Below are positions 1 through 8,594 of a stretch of DNA of 64,000 nucleotides, piece after piece. Position 1 is the first letter of the stretch. Each line of letters opens with the position of its first letter. Both the position numbers and the translations under genes were made by a program. Source of the DNA: Arthrobacter sp. V1I7. Its GTDB lineage: Bacteria; Actinomycetota; Actinomycetes; Actinomycetales; Micrococcaceae. The notes beneath the pieces are model-generated. The model was not told the origin of the DNA. It was given only the letters and a program-made list of their open reading frames with translations, and did no database searches. The DNA lies in assembly GCF_030817015.1 (NCBI RefSeq), contig NZ_JAUSYS010000001.1, positions 2,480,001 through 2,544,000 on the forward strand, in the 5' to 3' direction.

Positions 1-455
1 AGTTCGGCCAGGGCTGTGAACTCGCGGGCGATGGAATCATCGGTCGTTCCATCGTGTGAGCCCAGCCGAAGGTAAACGACGTCCAGGACGTCCAGGCCAA
101 GGTTCTCGAGGTTGGAGTAGACCTGTTCTTTCAGTGATTCCGGCCCCGTATTGGGGATCCATGAGCCGTCCTCGCCGCGAAGCGCGCCAACCTTGGTGAA
201 GATGTGCAGGTCCTTGGCGTACGGGCTCAGGGCTTCCTTGATGATTCCGTTGGTCACGCCAGGTCCATAGAAATCGGCGGTGTCGATGTAGTTCACGCCG
301 AGCTCTAGGGCAGTGCGGAGCACAGCAAGCGCCTGGTCACGGTCTTTGGGCTGGCCGAACACATTCGGGCCGGTCAGCTGCATGGAGCCGTAGCCGACCC
401 GGTTGATGGTGAGGTCGTCGGCGAGAGTAAGGGTTCCACCGGGTGTGGTTGTCAT
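1..455 (-). CDS. Aldo/keto reductase, C-terminus beyond the window edge
   Basis: About 151 residues are present; the rest lies left of position 1. The protein should reduce aldehydes or ketones with NADPH in the cytoplasm. The family motif DTADFYGPG places the catalytic Asp at residue 58 and Tyr at residue 63, and a FTKVG segment supplies the active-site Lys near residue 88. The ATG at 453-455 follows an AAAGGA ribosome site. It is divergent from the TetR gene, and a TetR-type palindrome overlaps its predicted -35 box, so repression by that neighbour is likely. The substrate cannot be told from sequence. The family call is secure. Confidence 0.9.
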   Translation of the reverse strand, partial: MTTTPGGTLTLADDLTINRVGYGSMQLTGPNVFGQPKDRDQALAVLRTALELGVNYIDTADFYGPGVTNGIIKEALSPYAKDLHIFTKVGALRGEDGSWIPNTGPESLKEQVYSNLENLGLDVLDVVYLRLGSHDGTTDDSIAREFTALAE

Positions 456-491
456 GACTGTTTCCTTTCAAGGGGGTACCAGCCGAATAAC

Positions 492-540
492 TAACTAACT
501 GGTTAGCTAAAGTATGATCCCTATCTAACCGGTTAGTCAA
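492..540. promoter_or_regulatory. Paired TetR operators and divergent promoters
   Basis: Two copies of a CTAAC-N2-GTTAG palindrome lie 30 bp apart centre to centre: CTAACTGGTTAG at 495-506 and the perfect CTAACCGGTTAG at 525-536. For the reductase (minus strand) the second copy overlaps a -35 box TTGACT (535-540), and CATACT follows after 18 bases. A TATGAT at 513-518 may serve the TetR gene on the plus strand. The layout suggests that the TetR protein represses itself and the reductase. Confidence 0.7.
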
Positions 541-569
541 GTAGACTGGTGGGAACGAGAGGAAATGCC

Positions 570-1163
570 ATGCAGAACGCAGAAGCCACTAAGGAGCGCA
601 TCCTGAAAGCAGCACTGGGCGAGTTTTCCGCGCACGGGGTAGCCGGAGCGCGGGTTGACCGCATCGCGAAGGCGGCCGGCTGCAACAAGAACCTGATCTA
701 CATCTACTTCGACAACAAGGAGACGTTGTTTACGACGGTCCTGGAGCGGAACCTGGCCCGCGTGTACGAGGACATGCCGTTCACGCCCGAGGACCCGGCA
801 GCCTTCGCCGGGCGGGTGTTCGACTTCTCGATGGAAAACCCGGACCTCCTGAGGCTCCTGGCCTGGTCTACTCTCGAAAAATCGGTCAAACTCCCTGCCG
901 GCCGCTCCGGCTCCCACAATGCGAAAGTCGCCGCGGTCGCCCAGGCGCAGGTAGACGGGAAAATCAGTGCCGCGTTTTCCGCCCCGTACGTCATGACGTC
1001 GATCATGGCACTGGCGACCTCGTGGTCCCCGGCTTTTCCCTTCGGGATGGCACCGGACGAGCACCAGCCCGCCCCGGCGGAGTTGCGACGCTACATTGTC
1101 CGCACGATCTCAGCCATCACGGAGGGCAGCGCAGCCGACGAAGGGTCGCCGAGGCAGGGCTAA
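570..1163 (+). CDS. TetR-family transcriptional regulator
   Basis: A 197-residue repressor. An N-terminal TetR helix-turn-helix spans about residues 10-50 (ATKERILKAAL, then VDRIAKAAGCNKNLIYIYF), followed by a variable helical ligand domain. I chose the ATG at 570 because a GAGAGGAAA site lies just upstream; a GTG at 549 in the same frame has no comparable site. It is divergent from the aldo/keto reductase with two palindromes in the shared promoter, so it most likely controls that gene and itself. The ligand is unknown. Confidence 0.9.
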   Translation: MQNAEATKERILKAALGEFSAHGVAGARVDRIAKAAGCNKNLIYIYFDNKETLFTTVLERNLARVYEDMPFTPEDPAAFAGRVFDFSMENPDLLRLLAWSTLEKSVKLPAGRSGSHNAKVAAVAQAQVDGKISAAFSAPYVMTSIMALATSWSPAFPFGMAPDEHQPAPAELRRYIVRTISAITEGSAADEGSPRQG

Positions 1164-1222
1164 ACCGACACCAAACGGTTAATACGGCGCCGGGCTCCCG
1201 AGGTGCGGGACTGTAATTTAAA

Positions 1223-2572
1223 CGGTGTAACTCCGGAGAATTAGGAGGTTGCCGTGACTGATGTGATTAGTGATGTGACTGCTGCGACGAGCATGGTTGC
1301 GCCGGCTCCGGCGGACGCGCTGGATGAGCAGTTGGTGCAGCAGCTGAGTGAGCGGGCGCGTGCGGAAGGCCTGCGGCTGACCGGTGAGGGCGGGCTGCTG
1401 TCCCGGCTGACGAAGATGGTCGTGGAATCGGCGCTGGAGGGCGAGATGGAGGACCATCTGGGCTACGCCCGGCACGATCCGGCTGGCAGGGACGGCGGGA
1501 ACTCGCGGAACGGCACCCGGTCCAAGGAGCTGTTGACCGAGGCCGGTCCGGTGCAGATCGCGGTGCCGCGGGATCGGGACGGCTCGTTCACCCCGGAGCT
1601 GGTCAGGAAGCGGCAGCGCCGCCTGTCCGGGCTCGATGACCTGGTCATCTCGCTGTCCGCCAAGGGACTCACGTACGGGGAGATCTGCGCCCACCTGGCC
1701 GAGGTCTACGGCGCGGAGGTCTCCAAGCAGACGATCTCCACCATCACGGAGAAGGTCTTGGAGGGTTTGTCGGCCTGGCAGAGCCGACCGCTGGATCCGG
1801 TCTATCCGGTGATCTTCATCGACGCGGTGATCGTGAAGATCCGCGACGGGCAGGTCACGAACCGGCCGATCTACGTGGCGCTGGCGGTGACCTGCGAGGG
1901 CACCCGTGACATTCTTGGGCTCTGGGCGGGCGAGCACGGTGACGGGGAGGGGGCGAAGTACTGGCTGCGGGTCCTGTCCGAGATCAAGAACCGCGGCACC
2001 CAGGACTGCCTGATTGTGGTCTGTGACGGGCTCAAGGGCCTGCCCGAGGCCATCGCCACCGTCTGGCCGCAGACGATCACCCAGACCTGCATTGTTCACC
2101 TTTTGCGCAACTCGTTCCGCTACGCGTCGAAGAAGGACTGGTCCGCGATCGCGAAGGACCTCAAGCCCGTCTATACGGCGGCGTCGGAATCCGATGCCCT
2201 GGACCGGTTCGTGGAGTTCAGCGAGAAGTGGGAGAAGCGCTACCCGGCGATCATCCGGCTGTGGACCAACGCCTGGGCCGAGTTCGTGCCCTTCCTGCAG
2301 TTCGACCGCGAGATCCGCACGATCATCTGCACGACCAACGCCATAGAGAGCATCAACGCGCGCATCCGGCGAGCCGTGAATGCCCGCGGACACTTCCCCA
2401 CGGAGCAGGCCGCGCTCAAATGCGTCTATCTGGCGGTCATGAGTCTGGACCCCACCGGGACGGGCCGACAACGCTGGTCCAACCGCTGGAAGGCTGCGCT
2501 CAATGCCTTCGAAGTCACCTTCGACGGACGCCTGTCCGCCGGCAAGAAATAAAATCAAAACCAGTTACACCG
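1223..2572. mobile_element. IS256-family insertion sequence
   Basis: About 1.35 kb. CGGTGTAACT at 1223-1232 faces its complement at 2563-2572, bracketing one transposase. The arms become imperfect outward, so the exact ends may lie up to about 15 bases further out. I could not identify a convincing 8-bp target duplication. Confidence 0.75.
1254..2552 (+). CDS. IS256-family (mutator-type) transposase
   Basis: A 432-residue, apparently intact DDE transposase. The acidic residues sit in the expected blocks: FIDAVIVKIRDG (first Asp), VVCDGLKGLPEA (second Asp) and TTNAIESINARIRR (Glu). The GTG start at 1254 follows TTAGGAGG at 1241-1248. Length fits the usual 400-430 residues. It lies between the TetR gene and a second insertion sequence, so the segment behaves as an insertion hot spot. 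No frameshift is seen, so it could be active. Confidence 0.93.
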   Translation: MTDVISDVTAATSMVAPAPADALDEQLVQQLSERARAEGLRLTGEGGLLSRLTKMVVESALEGEMEDHLGYARHDPAGRDGGNSRNGTRSKELLTEAGPVQIAVPRDRDGSFTPELVRKRQRRLSGLDDLVISLSAKGLTYGEICAHLAEVYGAEVSKQTISTITEKVLEGLSAWQSRPLDPVYPVIFIDAVIVKIRDGQVTNRPIYVALAVTCEGTRDILGLWAGEHGDGEGAKYWLRVLSEIKNRGTQDCLIVVCDGLKGLPEAIATVWPQTITQTCIVHLLRNSFRYASKKDWSAIAKDLKPVYTAASESDALDRFVEFSEKWEKRYPAIIRLWTNAWAEFVPFLQFDREIRTIICTTNAIESINARIRRAVNARGHFPTEQAALKCVYLAVMSLDPTGTGRQRWSNRWKAALNAFEVTFDGRLSAGKK

Positions 2573-2724
2573 AAAACTTGACGCTGATACTGGAAGGGTC
2601 CGGGAATGCAGTGACCCGATACTTGACTGGCGGCCCCCTTCGGGGGACCTGTCCTTGACCTGATTTGTCCTGCGTTCCCGGGACCAGCCGTGGGCTCTGC
2701 CGGTTCATGACCTCATAGGAGCAT

Positions 2725-2836
2725 GACCGATCCCATGACCAGTTGGCCCTGCCATGGTGCGCGTCCCTTCAGCGTCCTGTCTGCGGCCGACAGGGCCAAC
2801 GGTGACAACCCGAACCGTTGCTTGGAAGGACACCAT
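2725..2836 (+). ncRNA. Candidate bridge-RNA region of the IS110 element
   Basis: The non-coding leader is rich in pairing potential. GTTGGCCCTG (2742-2751) pairs perfectly with CAGGGCCAAC (2791-2800). Inside it, CCTGTC (2776-2781) pairs with GACAGG (2789-2794), and AACGGT (2798-2803) can pair with ACCGTT (2814-2819). IS110-subgroup elements are known to express a structured bridge RNA from this position that pairs with target and donor DNA. That this leader does so is inference; the RNA may begin upstream, where another short GC hairpin sits at 2634-2646. Confidence 0.4.
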
Positions 2837-4060
2837 ATGCCACACGCGAGAGCGGATGTCGACGCGGCCGGACGCGTCGCCGGGGTCGACACCCACACCG
2901 ACACTCACACCCTTGCCATTCTCACCGAGAACGGCGCGGTGGTCTCCACCGCGACGTTCACGGCGGACAGCCGTGGCTATGCCGCGCTCATCGATGCCGT
3001 AGCCTCAGCCGGCCCCGTCCGGGGGATCGGTGTCGAGGGCACCAACTCCTACGGCGCCGGCCTGACCCGGGCCCTTCAGTCCGCCGGACACACCGTGCTG
3101 GAAGTCCTGCGCCCTACCCGGCAGGTGCGCCGGATGAATGGGAAATCAGATCCTGTCGACGCAGTCGAAGCTGCCCGTACGGTGCTTTCCGGCCGTGGCA
3201 TCTCCATCCCGAAAGACACCAACACCGCCGCTGAATCCATCCGATTCCTGCTCGGCGCGCGGAAACGGTTCGTCTCCTCCATGACCTCGATCTCCAACGC
3301 CATTAAAGGGCTGCTGATCACCGCTCCAGAACCGGTCCGCGCCAGATACCGGGACCTGGACACGGACGCGCTGCTGCGCCGTCTGGCCAGTAGTCGTCCT
3401 GGATCCGATCTGGCCGGCCCTGAAGACGCCGCCGGGCTGGCCCTGAAGACGATGGCTTGCGCCCACCAGGAGCTCTCAGACCGCGTCGCCGGCATCGAGA
3501 CGCAATTGCATGAACTCGTCCAGGCGCACCACCCAGCATTGCTGGATGTCTACGGCGTCGGGACCCTGGTCGCCGCGCAACTCGTCGTGACCGCGGGCGG
3601 CAACCCAGAGCGGATCCGCAACGAAGCGTCGTTCGCCGCGCTCTGCGGCGCCGCGCCAATCCCGGCGTCCTCCGGGCGCACCACCCGCCACCGGCTCAAC
3701 CGTGGCGGCGACAGACAGGGTAACGCCGCCCTCCACCGCATCGCACTCGTCCGAATGCGCCACGACCCCAAAACCCGCGCCTACGTCGAGCGCCGCACAC
3801 AGGATGGCAAGAGCAAGAAGGAAATCATCCGCTGCCTCAAAAGGGCCATCGTCCGAGAGATCTACCGCATCCTTACCAGCCCAGCAGTAAGGACGGTCCA
3901 AGCCGACCTCCGCGCCATTCGCACGAAAAAGAACATCACCCTCAGTCAAGTGGCCGTAGCCTTAAGCACGTGGCCCGCCCGGATCTCCGATATCGAGCGC
4001 AAAGCCCGGCCGCTGCCCGAACTCGCCGATCGCTACAGAAACTGGCTCGCCACCGCTTGA
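2837..4060 (+). CDS. IS110-family transposase/recombinase
   Basis: A 407-residue DEDD-type recombinase. The N-terminal RuvC-like half has GVDTHTDTHTLAI (first Asp), GVEGTNSYG (Glu) and GKSDPVDAVEAART (Asp pair). The C-terminal Transposase_20 domain has DVYGVGTLVAAQLV and the PIPASSGRT segment carrying the candidate catalytic Ser. The ATG at 2837 follows GGAAGGA at 2824-2830. The reading frame is complete. Proteins of this family recombine DNA guided by an RNA from their own leader, which makes the structured stretch upstream noteworthy. Confidence 0.93.
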   Translation: MPHARADVDAAGRVAGVDTHTDTHTLAILTENGAVVSTATFTADSRGYAALIDAVASAGPVRGIGVEGTNSYGAGLTRALQSAGHTVLEVLRPTRQVRRMNGKSDPVDAVEAARTVLSGRGISIPKDTNTAAESIRFLLGARKRFVSSMTSISNAIKGLLITAPEPVRARYRDLDTDALLRRLASSRPGSDLAGPEDAAGLALKTMACAHQELSDRVAGIETQLHELVQAHHPALLDVYGVGTLVAAQLVVTAGGNPERIRNEASFAALCGAAPIPASSGRTTRHRLNRGGDRQGNAALHRIALVRMRHDPKTRAYVERRTQDGKSKKEIIRCLKRAIVREIYRILTSPAVRTVQADLRAIRTKKNITLSQVAVALSTWPARISDIERKARPLPELADRYRNWLATA

Positions 4061-4256
4061 CACACGATAGGAGCATCAGACCCCGAGGTGCGGCCGCCCG
4101 GAGTCGATTTCACCCATTCCTGTCCTGGACATTGTCCGGTCCGGATTGTCACCGCCAACACGGCGTTGAGCGCGGACTAACAACCAGCGGGTTTAAGTGT
4201 GATGTCCGTTAATGGTTCCCTGCAGGACGCTGGGCAGCCTCGTTGTCTTTGGATGG

Positions 4257-4382
4257 CTAAGCGTTTTGTTGGGAGATGGTGTGGGCGAGTCGGTAGGAGT
4301 CGGTGCCGGTTTCGATGATGGTGCCGTTGAAGGTGAGGCGGTCGCGTGTGCGGTGGCGTAACTGCCCCGTCGGGATGCCTCC
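4257..4382 (-). pseudogene. IstB (IS21 helper ATPase) C-terminal fragment
   Basis: About 41 codons open from an in-frame TGA to TAG translate to a segment containing RDRLTFNGTIIETGTDSYRL, which matches the C-terminal tail typical of IstB-type ATPases of IS21 elements. No ATPase core or transposase is present, so this is a relic. It sits between the IS110 element and the old yellow enzyme operator. The rest of 4077-4440 shows no gene that I can support. Confidence 0.6.
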
Positions 4383-4440
4383 TCAGTGACCACGCGGGGC
4401 GTTCGGGGAGAGGCTCCGGCTCGCTGCAGTGGCTTCGCAA

Positions 4441-4494
4441 CGGCAACGTATTGCGTTGCCGGCCACATATATGTATTATTATGTGGTCGGCAAC
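4441..4494. promoter_or_regulatory. Dyad operator upstream of the old yellow enzyme
   Basis: A 15-bp arm at 4455-4469 faces its complement at 4480-4494 with one mismatch and a 10-bp AT-rich spacer; the core arm reads GCCGGCCACATA. An overlapping perfect 8-bp dyad, CGGCAACG and CGTTGCCG, lies at 4441-4448 and 4454-4461. One arm recurs before the reductase at 6128-6144. The MarR protein encoded between them is the obvious candidate binder. Confidence 0.65.
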
Positions 4495-4531
4495 TAAAGT
4501 CATTACTTACCCCTTATGAAAGGCCCTAATC

Positions 4532-5596
4532 ATGACGACCATCTGGGAACCCGTAAACCTTGGCGGCTTGTCCCTGCCGCACCGGCTTGCTCTCGCCCCA
4601 ATGACCCGTAGCCGCGCGAACTATGACGGCACCCCGGGCCCGCTCGCTGCCGAGTACTACTCGCAGCGGGCCTCTTTGGGATTGCTGATCACGGAGGGCC
4701 TGCAACCCTCCGCTGACGGCCAGGGCTACCTCTCGACGCCTGGCATCTACACGCAGGCCCATATGGATGGATGGAGGGAGGTGACGGCCGCGGTACACAA
4801 GCAGGGTGCGTCGATCTTCTTCCAGCTCATGCACGCCGGACGCATGGCACATCCCGACAACACCCCCCATCACCGCCAGCCCGTCGCACCCTCGGCAATC
4901 GATCCCGGGATTGAAATGTTCACAACTTCGGGCATGCAGCCAGCACCTGTTCCCCGCGAAATGACTGCCGGGGATATCGCCGCCACGATCGCAGATTTTC
5001 GCCACGCTGCCGCGTCGGCAGTTGCGGCAGGCGCCGATGGCGTGGAAATCCATGGGGCCAATGGCTATCTTCTGCATCAGTTCCTTTCGCCGAACTCCAA
5101 TCACCGGGAGGACCACTACGGGGGATCGGTTGAGAACCGCTCTCGCCTTGTCATCGAAATCGCTGCCGCCGTTGTCGATGAAATCGGTGCCGAGCGCGTG
5201 GGCATCCGCCTCTCGCCCGGTTTGGCGATTGGCGGCATCGACGAAGGGGAACATGCCGGCGAGCAATACCGCCACCTTGTCGGTGAACTGGCAGAACTCA
5301 ACCTCGCATACCTCCACCTGTTCCAACTCGGTGATGAGGAGCTGCTCACCGACATCCGTGCCGCCTGGCCGAATGCCTTGCTGGTGCTCCGCGCCGGTCG
5401 CGCCGTCAATGAGCTTGACCGGGACGTGGAGGCGGGCCTCGCGGACATCATTCCCCTGGGCCGCTGGGCACTGGCCAATCCGGACGTTGTAGACCGTCTC
5501 CGCACGGGAGCGCCCCTGGCAGAGGCCGACCCGGGTACGTTTTACGGTGGAGGGGCAGCCGGATACACCGACTACCCCACATACACCCACGCCTGA
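4532..5596 (+). CDS. Old yellow enzyme-family ene-reductase
   Basis: A 354-residue FMN-dependent oxidoreductase that reduces activated C=C bonds or nitro groups using NAD(P)H. The start matches the family (PMTRSRANYDGTPG), the substrate-binding pair is seen in HGANGYLLHQFLSP (usually His/Asn, near residue 175), and YGGSVENRSR is the classic block that follows. The family usually has 350-370 residues, so it is complete. It lies under the dyad operator and is followed 21 bp later by marR, then a quinone-type reductase and a hydrolase, which points to a response to electrophiles or xenobiotics. The natural substrate is unknown. Confidence 0.92.
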   Translation: MTTIWEPVNLGGLSLPHRLALAPMTRSRANYDGTPGPLAAEYYSQRASLGLLITEGLQPSADGQGYLSTPGIYTQAHMDGWREVTAAVHKQGASIFFQLMHAGRMAHPDNTPHHRQPVAPSAIDPGIEMFTTSGMQPAPVPREMTAGDIAATIADFRHAAASAVAAGADGVEIHGANGYLLHQFLSPNSNHREDHYGGSVENRSRLVIEIAAAVVDEIGAERVGIRLSPGLAIGGIDEGEHAGEQYRHLVGELAELNLAYLHLFQLGDEELLTDIRAAWPNALLVLRAGRAVNELDRDVEAGLADIIPLGRWALANPDVVDRLRTGAPLAEADPGTFYGGGAAGYTDYPTYTHA

Positions 5597-5617
5597 ACAG
5601 CGAATGACGAGGACCCC

Positions 5618-6076
5618 ATGGGCAAGACAGAACCGACTCCTGAGCATGAACTGCACACAATGGGCGAATTCCCGGTGAGCTGGGCGGTGTTCGCCCTCGC
5701 CCGGACCCACCGCGCGAAGGCAGCAGCGCTGCTTGGCAGCCTGGGCCTGTTCCCGGGCCAGGAACTGATCCTGCTGCAGCTCTGGGAAAGCGACGGCCTT
5801 TCGCAAAAGACGCTTGGCGCCATGCAAAAGCTCGACCACTCGACGATCGCCAAATCCATCAAACGCCTGGAGGAAGCCGGGCTGGTACGCCGGGAACGCT
5901 CATCCGAGGACGCCCGGGTGTCACTCGTTCACCTCACCGACGCCGGTCGTAGTCTGGAGCCGGCGACCCGCGCCGCATGGGCGGAACTTGAGCGGTACTC
6001 TGTCCGCAACCTCACAGCCGATGAACGCCATAGATTTATCCGGCTCGTTGCGAAAATAACAGCCAACGAGCGCTAA
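5618..6076 (+). CDS. MarR-family transcriptional regulator
   Basis: A 152-residue dimeric repressor. The winged helix lies at about residues 50-110 (LSQKTLGAMQKLDHSTIAKS recognition region and RRERSSEDARVSLVHLT wing). The ATG at 5618 follows GAGGA. It sits inside the old yellow enzyme cassette, and a long dyad before that gene plus a half copy before the next gene suggest that it controls both. The inducer is probably an electrophile or phenolic compound; that is inference from the family. Confidence 0.9.
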   Translation: MGKTEPTPEHELHTMGEFPVSWAVFALARTHRAKAAALLGSLGLFPGQELILLQLWESDGLSQKTLGAMQKLDHSTIAKSIKRLEEAGLVRRERSSEDARVSLVHLTDAGRSLEPATRAAWAELERYSVRNLTADERHRFIRLVAKITANER

Positions 6077-6127
6077 TACATTCCCTGAAGTGCTAGCGCC
6101 CGGTACCTCGCAGAGAACAACTATCCA

Positions 6128-6144
6128 TATATGTGGTCGGCAAC
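6128..6144. promoter_or_regulatory. Second copy of the MarR-type half operator
   Basis: TATATGTGGTCGGCAAC repeats the right arm of the operator at 4480-4494 and lies about 45 bp before the quinone-type reductase. The opposite arm is not recognisable here, so binding may be weaker. Confidence 0.5.
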
Positions 6145-6188
6145 CAAATAGCTTTGACCATTCTCACGACAGTAAATGGAGCACCACA

Positions 6189-7109
6189 TTGAAAGCACAC
6201 ATTCTTAACAGCTACGGAGCCGATACCCTCTTCCTCGGTGACATCGAGGAGCCCACAGCAGGGCCCGGCCAGGTCAAGGTCCGCGTCGAGGCCATCGGCA
6301 TCAACCCGGTGGACTGGAAGATACGCAATGGATTCCTCGCGGACATGATCCCCCTTCGGCTGCCCGCCGTCATCGGCACCGACATCGCCGGAACAGTAGT
6401 CGATCTTGGTGCAGGGGTCGCCGGTTTCGCCATCGGCGACCGCGTCGTGGGATTCGCGGACAGCGGCGCATTTGCAGAGTTCGCCGTCACCAGAGCAGCC
6501 CGTCTAGCCCTAATACCTGAGGCCTTGGCCACTGAACGGGCCGTCACCTTGGCGACATCAGCCGAAACAGCGCTTCGGGGGTTGAACCTGCTGGCACCCG
6601 ACCCCGAATCCACCCTCGTCGTCAACGGCGCGGCTGGCGCAGTGGGAAGTGCCGTGGTCCAGATACTCGTCGCGGACGGCCACACCGTCATTGGCACCGC
6701 CGGTACGGCAAACTTTGACTATGTACGCTCCCTCGGCGCCATACCCGTAACGTACGGCGCCACAATGCTCGACGAGATCATCGCAGCAGCACACCAGGGG
6801 GTTAACGCAGCATTCGACACTGCCGGGCGAGGGTTTATCGGCCGTATGGCAGGGCTCGTGCCAGCCACCCGAACGGTGACCATAACCGATTTTGCGGCAG
6901 CAGCGAGCGGCGCCATCGTTGCTGGCGGCGATCCCACGGCCCTCACCGCAGAGACGATCGCGCCGGTGCTCGATCTTGCCTCCCGCGGCTCGTTCCGCAC
7001 GGAGATCGCCCGGCTCTTCCCGTTCGAGCAGCTGCCCCAAGCCCTAGCCCTCAGCCAGGCCGGACACCTGCGCGGAAAGATCATCGTCACAGGGCCGAAC
7101 ACGCACTAA
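6189..7109 (+). CDS. NADPH:quinone reductase-like (MDR family) oxidoreductase
   Basis: A 306-residue medium-chain reductase of the quinone oxidoreductase type. The GroES-like N-terminus contains GINPVDWKIRNG, and the nucleotide fold carries the family signature NGAAGAVGSAVVQI (about residues 145-158). No structural-zinc cysteine cluster is seen. I prefer the TTG at 6189, preceded by GGAG, because translation from there gives the normal MKAHILNSYG beginning; an in-frame upstream start at 6090 would add an unrelated tail across the operator copy. Probably reduces quinones or enals alongside the ene-reductase. Confidence 0.88.
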   Translation: MKAHILNSYGADTLFLGDIEEPTAGPGQVKVRVEAIGINPVDWKIRNGFLADMIPLRLPAVIGTDIAGTVVDLGAGVAGFAIGDRVVGFADSGAFAEFAVTRAARLALIPEALATERAVTLATSAETALRGLNLLAPDPESTLVVNGAAGAVGSAVVQILVADGHTVIGTAGTANFDYVRSLGAIPVTYGATMLDEIIAAAHQGVNAAFDTAGRGFIGRMAGLVPATRTVTITDFAAAASGAIVAGGDPTALTAETIAPVLDLASRGSFRTEIARLFPFEQLPQALALSQAGHLRGKIIVTGPNTH

Positions 7110-7186
7110 GGCCACGACCATCCCGCAACCCAAACCCGCTATATCCGAACGAACATCTGAACCCGAGTAAAAGAGAGAAACAGTAC

Positions 7187-8143
7187 ATGCCAACCACGCC
7201 AGTGCGCCCACCATACGATGCCGAACTTGCCGCGCTCCTCGACAACAGCCCGCTCCCCACGACGGTTACCGCCGATATGATCGGCTTTCTCCGAGCGAAC
7301 CCCTTCGGACCCACACTCGACGACCTCGTGGCCACCCGCCCAATTACACACGCAGAGTACAAAATTCCAGGCCCCGCCGGCGATCTTGTCGCCTCAGTCT
7401 TCACCCCGACTGACAGCGAAGAGTCAGCGCCGGCGATCTACCATCTGCACGGTGGCGGAATGATCCTCGGCAACCGTTTCACGGGCATCAGCCACGTTCT
7501 GGACTGGGCCGTCGAACACGGCGCCGTCGTCGTCTCCCTCGAGTACCGTCTCGCTCCCGAAACAACCGCCCCGGGCCCTGTCGAGGATGCCTACGCTGGG
7601 CTGGTCTGGCTCGCCGCGAACGCGTCCAGCCTCGGGGTTGACGCCGACCGCATCATGATCACAGGAACCTCCGCCGGTGCGGGGCTCGCCGCAGGTGTGA
7701 CGCTGCTGAGCCGCGACCGCAGAGGGCCCGCCTTGATCGCGCAGATGCTTCTGAGCCCCATGATCGATGACCGCGGCACCACAGCGTCGAGCCGACAGTA
7801 CACCCAGACCGGTTCATGGAGCCGTGAAAGCAACGACACAGGGTGGACGGCCCTGCTTGGCGACCGCCGCGGCACATCCGGAGTGGACATCTACAGCGCC
7901 CCCTCGCGAGCCATTGACCTGACCGGCCTCCCACCAGCATTCATTGATGTCGGGTCGGCCGAAGTCTTCCGCGACGAAGACGTGGCATACGCCACCGGTC
8001 TCTGGGCGCACGGTGTGCAGGCAGAGTTGCACGTATGGGCAGGAGGCTTCCACATCTTTGATGGAGCAGCACCCGAGGCCCGACTCTCCCTGGCAGCCGT
8101 GGCAGCACGGGACTCATGGATGATACGCACCCTCGGTCGCTGA
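7187..8143 (+). CDS. HSL-type alpha/beta-hydrolase (esterase)
   Basis: A 318-residue esterase of the hormone-sensitive-lipase group. The oxyanion motif HGGG is at residues 88-91, the nucleophile elbow GTSAG at 160-164 (Ser162), a late Asp lies in VGSAEVFRDED, and the final His is in GGFHIFDG. Length is normal and no signal peptide is visible, so it is cytoplasmic. It ends the cassette and may cleave an ester made or inherited in the same pathway. Substrate unknown. Confidence 0.9.
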   Translation: MPTTPVRPPYDAELAALLDNSPLPTTVTADMIGFLRANPFGPTLDDLVATRPITHAEYKIPGPAGDLVASVFTPTDSEESAPAIYHLHGGGMILGNRFTGISHVLDWAVEHGAVVVSLEYRLAPETTAPGPVEDAYAGLVWLAANASSLGVDADRIMITGTSAGAGLAAGVTLLSRDRRGPALIAQMLLSPMIDDRGTTASSRQYTQTGSWSRESNDTGWTALLGDRRGTSGVDIYSAPSRAIDLTGLPPAFIDVGSAEVFRDEDVAYATGLWAHGVQAELHVWAGGFHIFDGAAPEARLSLAAVAARDSWMIRTLGR

Positions 8144-8204
8144 CCAACGAGAAAAACGGGCAAAGTAGGCGCCGGCTGTTGACGCGGTTGCCCCATGGTT
8201 GCTT

Positions 8205-8393
8205 CTAAGAAGACGGTGCATGCGAGTGGGGATGGTCAACTTCTCGCGATGGTCGCCACGCTTTTTGAGCCCTGATGGCCTGCTGAATGCGCGATGTGAT
8301 GTCACGAAGCTGACGCAACTGAGCCGCCGACAATGGGTCGAGGACCAATCTCCTAACGGTGTCCGCATGCACCGGAGTTGCCTCACCGAGCAT
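8205..8393 (-). pseudogene. Regulator C-terminal fragment, MarR-like
   Basis: About 60 codons ending in a stop; the part reading VRRLVLDPLSAAQLRQLRDI resembles the closing dimerisation helices of MarR regulators. The DNA-binding domain is missing, and similarity stops at about 8394 where a different gene fragment on the other strand begins. Family call from the short helix pattern only. Confidence 0.4.
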
Positions 8394-8395
8394 CG

Positions 8396-8593
8396 TTCCA
8401 GGACTACGTCGCCCTTCTCTCAGAGGAGGCTGGTGCGCCACCTTACCTAGCGCCGCAACTCGCGATCCTCGCGGAGGGCGCGCAGACGACGGCGGCCATC
8501 GCCGGCACCTCCGATGCTGCCGGGCAGGCGCGACATGCGGCCGGAGTCCTGATCGACGCAGCATTGGGCGGGGAAGCTCCAAGCGTCGCCTAG
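8396..8593 (+). pseudogene. TetR regulator C-terminal fragment
   Basis: Sixty-five codons plus stop, lacking a start. The helix containing LAPQLAILAEGAQTTAAI is typical of TetR C-termini. The helix-turn-helix is absent. Its TAG stop lies inside the 6-bp target duplication of the IS481-type element, so the element landed at the very end of this fragment. Confidence 0.5.
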
Positions 8594-8594
8594 A

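Larger units (their letters stand above)
2715..4076. mobile_element. IS110-family insertion sequence (ends approximate)
   Basis: One transposase preceded by a long untranslated leader and followed by very little sequence, the layout of the IS110 subgroup. A 10-bp direct repeat ATAGGAGCAT occurs at 2715-2724 and 4067-4076; it may mark the recombination cores, but IS110 elements lack inverted ends and the left end could lie further upstream, towards about 2590. Confidence 0.55.

Noticed and set aside
1218..2558. A 446-codon frame antisense to the IS256 transposase
   Set aside because: Shadow of the transposase frame.
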